DNA of 43,076 bases from contig NZ_JAJTWU010000018.1 in the NCBI RefSeq assembly GCF_021353265.1, positions 1 to 43,076 on the forward strand, read 5' to 3'. This document shows, one piece after another, positions 40,863 through 43,076 of the stretch; positions within the stretch are counted from its first letter, which is position 1; every line of letters begins with the position of its first letter. Both the position numbers and the translations under genes were made by a program. Origin of the DNA: Pelomonas cellulosilytica (GTDB lineage: Bacteria > Pseudomonadota > Gammaproteobacteria > Burkholderiales > Burkholderiaceae_C). The notes beneath the pieces are model-generated. The model was given only the letters and a program-made list of their open reading frames with translations. It ran no database searches and was not told the origin of the DNA.

Positions 40863-41198
40863 ATGCCCCGTCGCCCACGTGCCCACCACCACCATGTCTA
40901 CGTGGTACTGCTGTCCGAACAAGTGTGGAACGAGCCCGCCTTCCGCAAGGCCAACCCGGACCACGACGTGCTGAAACCCTGCGTCTACGTCGGCATGACG
41001 GGGTTGGACCCGGACCTGCGCTTCGACAAGCACATGGCCGGCGTGCAGGCCAACCGCTTCGTGCTGAAGTACGGCGTGCGGTTGCTGCCGGAGCTCTACG
41101 AGGTCTACAACCCGATGCCCTACGACGCCGCCTGCGACATGGAGGTGGAGCTGGCCATCGGCCTGCGGGAGGCCGGCTACGGCGTGTGGCAGGCTTGA
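40863..41198 (+). CDS. GIY-YIG-like endonuclease superfamily protein
   Basis: A 111-residue protein containing VYVVLLS and, 30 residues on, CVYVGMTGLDPDLRFDKHMAG, which fits the GIY-YIG pattern in a variant form (VYV...VYVGMT, with an Arg and a His-containing helix after it). Start: the ATG at 40863 (MPRRPRAHHHHVYVV) has a His-rich lead. Catalytic activity as a nuclease is not certain because the canonical GIY is VYV. It lies just after the hemerythrin gene and its stop is adjacent to the fragment of a minus-strand DUF4279 gene. Confidence 0.72.
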   Translation: MPRRPRAHHHHVYVVLLSEQVWNEPAFRKANPDHDVLKPCVYVGMTGLDPDLRFDKHMAGVQANRFVLKYGVRLLPELYEVYNPMPYDAACDMEVELAIGLREAGYGVWQA

Positions 41199-41204
41199 CG
41201 GGCC

Positions 41205-41360
41205 GAGGTCGTCGCCAGCTCGCTTGGTATCGCCGCGACGCCAACTGCTGTCGGGCTCAATTCCGAGCGCAGCGGTTATGTCCGCCGGGTTGAGGTCGTT
41301 TCCCGTCACAACCAGACTGACGCTGCTTGCGAACTCGCGATTGGATGGGTTCTCGGCCAT
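41205..41360 (-). pseudogene. Truncated DUF4279 family gene (5' fragment)
   Basis: Starting at the ATG at 41360, about 45 codons read as the N-terminus of a DUF4279 protein: SSVSLVVTGNDLNPADITAALGIEPDSSWRRGD. The family's remaining two thirds are missing; the frame instead runs into the antisense of the GIY-YIG gene. The break point near 41205-41225 suggests a deletion. The IS110-type element begins right upstream of its start codon, which likely also removed its promoter. Confidence 0.65.
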
Positions 41361-41409
41361 GCTGGCTAGACAAGATGGCTTCGTGACGTCGGGCGGCCCG
41401 CCCCCTGCG

Positions 41410-41480
41410 ATGCCGTAGGTTGCCGGCGCGAGGCCGGCAGAGCTACACCAAGGCACCCGGCAGGCGGTCTGCCGGGGCGT
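41410..41480 (+). ncRNA. Candidate IS110 bridge RNA region
   Basis: Two perfect hairpins lie 30-90 bp upstream of the transposase: GCCGGC-GCGAG-GCCGGC (41422-41438) and CCCGGCAG-GCGGT-CTGCCGGG (41456-41476). In IS110-group elements the non-coding RNA that bridges donor and target DNA is made from this side of the transposase. The structure and position fit that, but loop-to-target complementarity could not be tested. Confidence 0.45.
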
Positions 41481-41504
41481 TGCAAGTGAGCAAGGAGTCG
41501 GGCC

Positions 41505-42653
41505 ATGGGCAAGGAATCTAGCACCCTGTTCGTCGGGTTGGATGTGCACAAGGACAGCATCGACATCGCCGTGGCGGATGCGCCGCGTGACGCCGAGATC
41601 CGCCACGTCGGCAGCATCAAGGGCGACCTCGCCTCGCTGGACAAGGCGCTGCGCAAACTCGTCAGCCGCGGTCAGCCGCTGCACATCGTCTACGAGGCAG
41701 GTCCTTGCGGGTACGTCATCCAGCGTCATCTGCACGCCCAAGGCCTGCACTGCGAAGTGGTGGCCCCGTCCAGCATCGCCCGCCCACCCGGCGAGCGCAT
41801 CAAGACCGACCGGCGCGACGCCATGCTGCTGGCCCGGCTCGCGCGCTCGGGTGACCTGCACGCGGTGCGCGTGCCCGATGCGGTGGACGAGTCCGTGCGC
41901 GACCTGGTGCGCGCCCGCGAGGACGCCGTGCGTGAGCAGCGCAACGGCCGCCATCGGCTCAAGGCGCTGCTGCTGCGCAACGGCATCCCCTACGCCGGCA
42001 AGTCCTCGTGGACGGCGGCGCACCTGCGCTGGCTGGCCAACGTCAAGCTCGGCCACACGGCCCAGCAGATCGCCTTCCAGGAGTACCTGCACGCCATCAC
42101 ACAGGCCGGCGAGCGCATCGCCCGGCTGGAGCAGGCGTTGCGCGACGCGCTGCCGGACTGGGGGCTGTTGCAAGCGCTGCAGGCCCTGCGCGGCGTGCAG
42201 CTGATCGCCGCCATGACACTGGCGGCCGAACTGCAGGACTTCTTGCGCTTTGAGTCGCCCCGCCAGTTGATGGCCTATCTGGGGCTGGTGCCTGACGAGC
42301 ACTCCTCGGGATCGAAGCGCCGGCAAGGCGCCATCACCAAGGCGGGCAACAGCGCGGCGCGGCGCATGCTGGTCGAGGTGGCCTGGCACTACAGGATGGA
42401 CCCACGGGTCAGTCCCATCATTGCGGCACGCCAGGACGAGCTGCCCGAGGCCGTGACGCAGATCGCGTGGAAGGCACAGACGCGGCTGTGCCACAAGTTC
42501 AAGCGCCTGAGCGCGCGCCGGCTCATGAAGACCAAGGCCGCGGTGGCCGTGGCGCGCGAGCTGGCCGGGTTCGTGTGGGCCATCGGCCGTGAGGTGAAGC
42601 TCTCGGGCTGGGCGGGCGTCAAGCCACAGCCGACGACGGCAACGGCCGCCTGA
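41505..42653 (+). CDS. IS110-family transposase
   Basis: A 382-residue transposase of the IS110 family. The N-terminal RuvC-like DEDD domain shows GLDVHKDSIDIAVAD (first Asp), VYEAGPCGY (Glu) and KTDRRDAMLLARLA (Asp). The C-terminal domain has SSGSKRRQGAITKAGNSAARRMLVEVAW, the Ser-containing region typical of the family. Length and motif order are intact, so it may be active. An AGGAG-type ribosome site (AAGGAG, 41490-41495) precedes the ATG at 41505. IS110 transposases use an element-encoded bridge RNA to choose target and donor sites. Confidence 0.94.
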   Translation: MGKESSTLFVGLDVHKDSIDIAVADAPRDAEIRHVGSIKGDLASLDKALRKLVSRGQPLHIVYEAGPCGYVIQRHLHAQGLHCEVVAPSSIARPPGERIKTDRRDAMLLARLARSGDLHAVRVPDAVDESVRDLVRAREDAVREQRNGRHRLKALLLRNGIPYAGKSSWTAAHLRWLANVKLGHTAQQIAFQEYLHAITQAGERIARLEQALRDALPDWGLLQALQALRGVQLIAAMTLAAELQDFLRFESPRQLMAYLGLVPDEHSSGSKRRQGAITKAGNSAARRMLVEVAWHYRMDPRVSPIIAARQDELPEAVTQIAWKAQTRLCHKFKRLSARRLMKTKAAVAVARELAGFVWAIGREVKLSGWAGVKPQPTTATAA

Positions 42654-43010
42654 CGGGTCGTCTGGACGAGCGCACCGCGCCAAGGAGGTGACGCACCAGC
42701 ATTTGCACCAGCGGCCGGACGGGGAACGCGGCGCAGCCGCGGCCATCAAGGGAATCCCCGGAAACGTTATTGAGCGTGAACGCCGCGCAAGCGGCCGGAT
42801 CGACCTCAGACCCTAGACCGAAGGCAGCCCTGCGACGAACACTTGTCTTGAGGTAGCCAACCCTCGCATATCAGCATGATCAACCGTCGCGCATCCACAT
42901 CGGGTGGCAACTCAGGCTCCGTCGCGTTCCCCGTCCGGCAACGGGTTCAAGTCGTATGCGGTCAATTAACCGCGTCCTTGCCTCTCACGAGGCAATCGAG
43001 CAGGTGAGGT
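42654..43010. other. IS110 right end and gap to the IS66-like fragment
   Basis: No gene is supported. The first 160 bp are the probable right non-coding end of the IS110 element (candidate end near 42818). Beyond that the sequence has a GCGGC-GCA-GCCGC hairpin (around 42733) and otherwise nothing I recognise. A small tract around 42960-42970 (GTCAATTAACCGCG) marks a change in composition. Confidence 0.4.
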
Positions 43011-43076
43011 TCAGCCGTTGCTGAGGTCGATGTTCCAGGGCAGAAGCGCGGCGTAGTCTTCGGCTGTCTTGGCATT
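43011..43076 (-). CDS. C-terminal end of an IS66-type transposase (partial)
   Basis: The last 21 codons of a minus-strand gene run off the window edge: AKTAEDYAALLPWN then IDLSNG and a stop. The LLPWN motif is typical of the C-terminal element of IS66 TnpC. Only this tail is visible, so the family is a tentative call, and completeness outside the window is unknown. Confidence 0.5.
   Translation of the reverse strand, partial: NAKTAEDYAALLPWNIDLSNG

Larger units (their letters stand above)
41366..42818 (+). mobile_element. IS110-family insertion sequence
   Basis: An element containing one transposase gene (41505-42653), a 139-base left non-coding part with strong hairpins and a right non-coding part. 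The same hexamer CTAGAC occurs at 41366 and 42813, giving an element of about 1.45 kb, within the IS110 size range; these ends are provisional because IS110 elements lack clear terminal inverted repeats. It lies directly upstream of the truncated DUF4279 gene and close to an IS66-like fragment, a small patch of mobile DNA at the right end of the window. Confidence 0.55.

Noticed and set aside
40776..42749. Minus-strand open frame of 657 codons across the IS110 element
   Set aside because: Antisense to the transposase and GIY-YIG genes; only a short part (41205-41360) reads as a family, the DUF4279 fragment.

Overview
The window is high-GC chromosomal DNA, most likely from a betaproteobacterium of the Burkholderiales (Roseateles/Rubrivivax/Leptothrix-like). 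The inference rests on the tripartite tricarboxylate transporter, the membrane-bound urate oxidase PuuD, the fused UraD-allantoate amidohydrolase, PEP-CTERM proteins and codon use. No rRNA, tRNA or CRISPR array was found.

Layout. 1-390: AT-rich tandem repeats. 489-7394: housekeeping and transport genes (tctA, tctB, a GspE/PilB-type ATPase, a spermidine-synthase-like protein, a hypoxanthine-DNA glycosylase, a small MscS channel, a MOSC protein). 7395-9805: a probable insertion with a Fic AMPylase-like protein flanked by gene-poor DNA. 9806-16396: core genes on the minus strand (tatD, purU, lolD, a lolC/E permease, a DUF3857-transglutaminase-TPR protein). 16466-25343: a purine/ureide catabolism cluster on both strands: glycerate kinase, PuuD, a solute-binding protein, XdhC, a small membrane protein, UraH, PuuE, a UraD-AllC fusion and an atypical M20-family protein. 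Together they would take urate through hydroxyisourate, OHCU, allantoin and allantoate, with glycerate kinase salvaging the C2/C3 carbon. Xanthine dehydrogenase subunits and urease are outside the window.

25371-39172 is the most interesting part. A TlpA-like thioredoxin is divergent from a run of ten or more co-directional genes that looks like one copper acquisition and handling operon: three DUF2946 proteins, a TonB-dependent receptor with a mature Cys-rich start, a YcnI/DUF1775 copper-binding protein, a small membrane protein, two PEP-CTERM proteins, an OprC/NosA-type copper receptor, a roughly 1150-residue lipoprotein with ten Ig-like repeats, and a PCuAC chaperone with an exact H-X10-M-X21-H-X-M motif, closed by a strong terminator hairpin. 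Two points appear undescribed. The second PEP-CTERM protein and the C-terminus of the giant lipoprotein share a domain ending in a Cys/Met-rich motif. Three proteins in the operon are predicted to expose an N-terminal histidine after signal-peptide cleavage. I infer surface copper capture feeding OprC and PCuAC.

39449-43076: an NTF2-like periplasmic protein, a hemerythrin, a GIY-YIG-like protein, a truncated DUF4279 gene, an IS110-family element with bridge-RNA-like hairpins upstream of its transposase, and what appears to be the C-terminal end of an IS66-type transposase running off the window.
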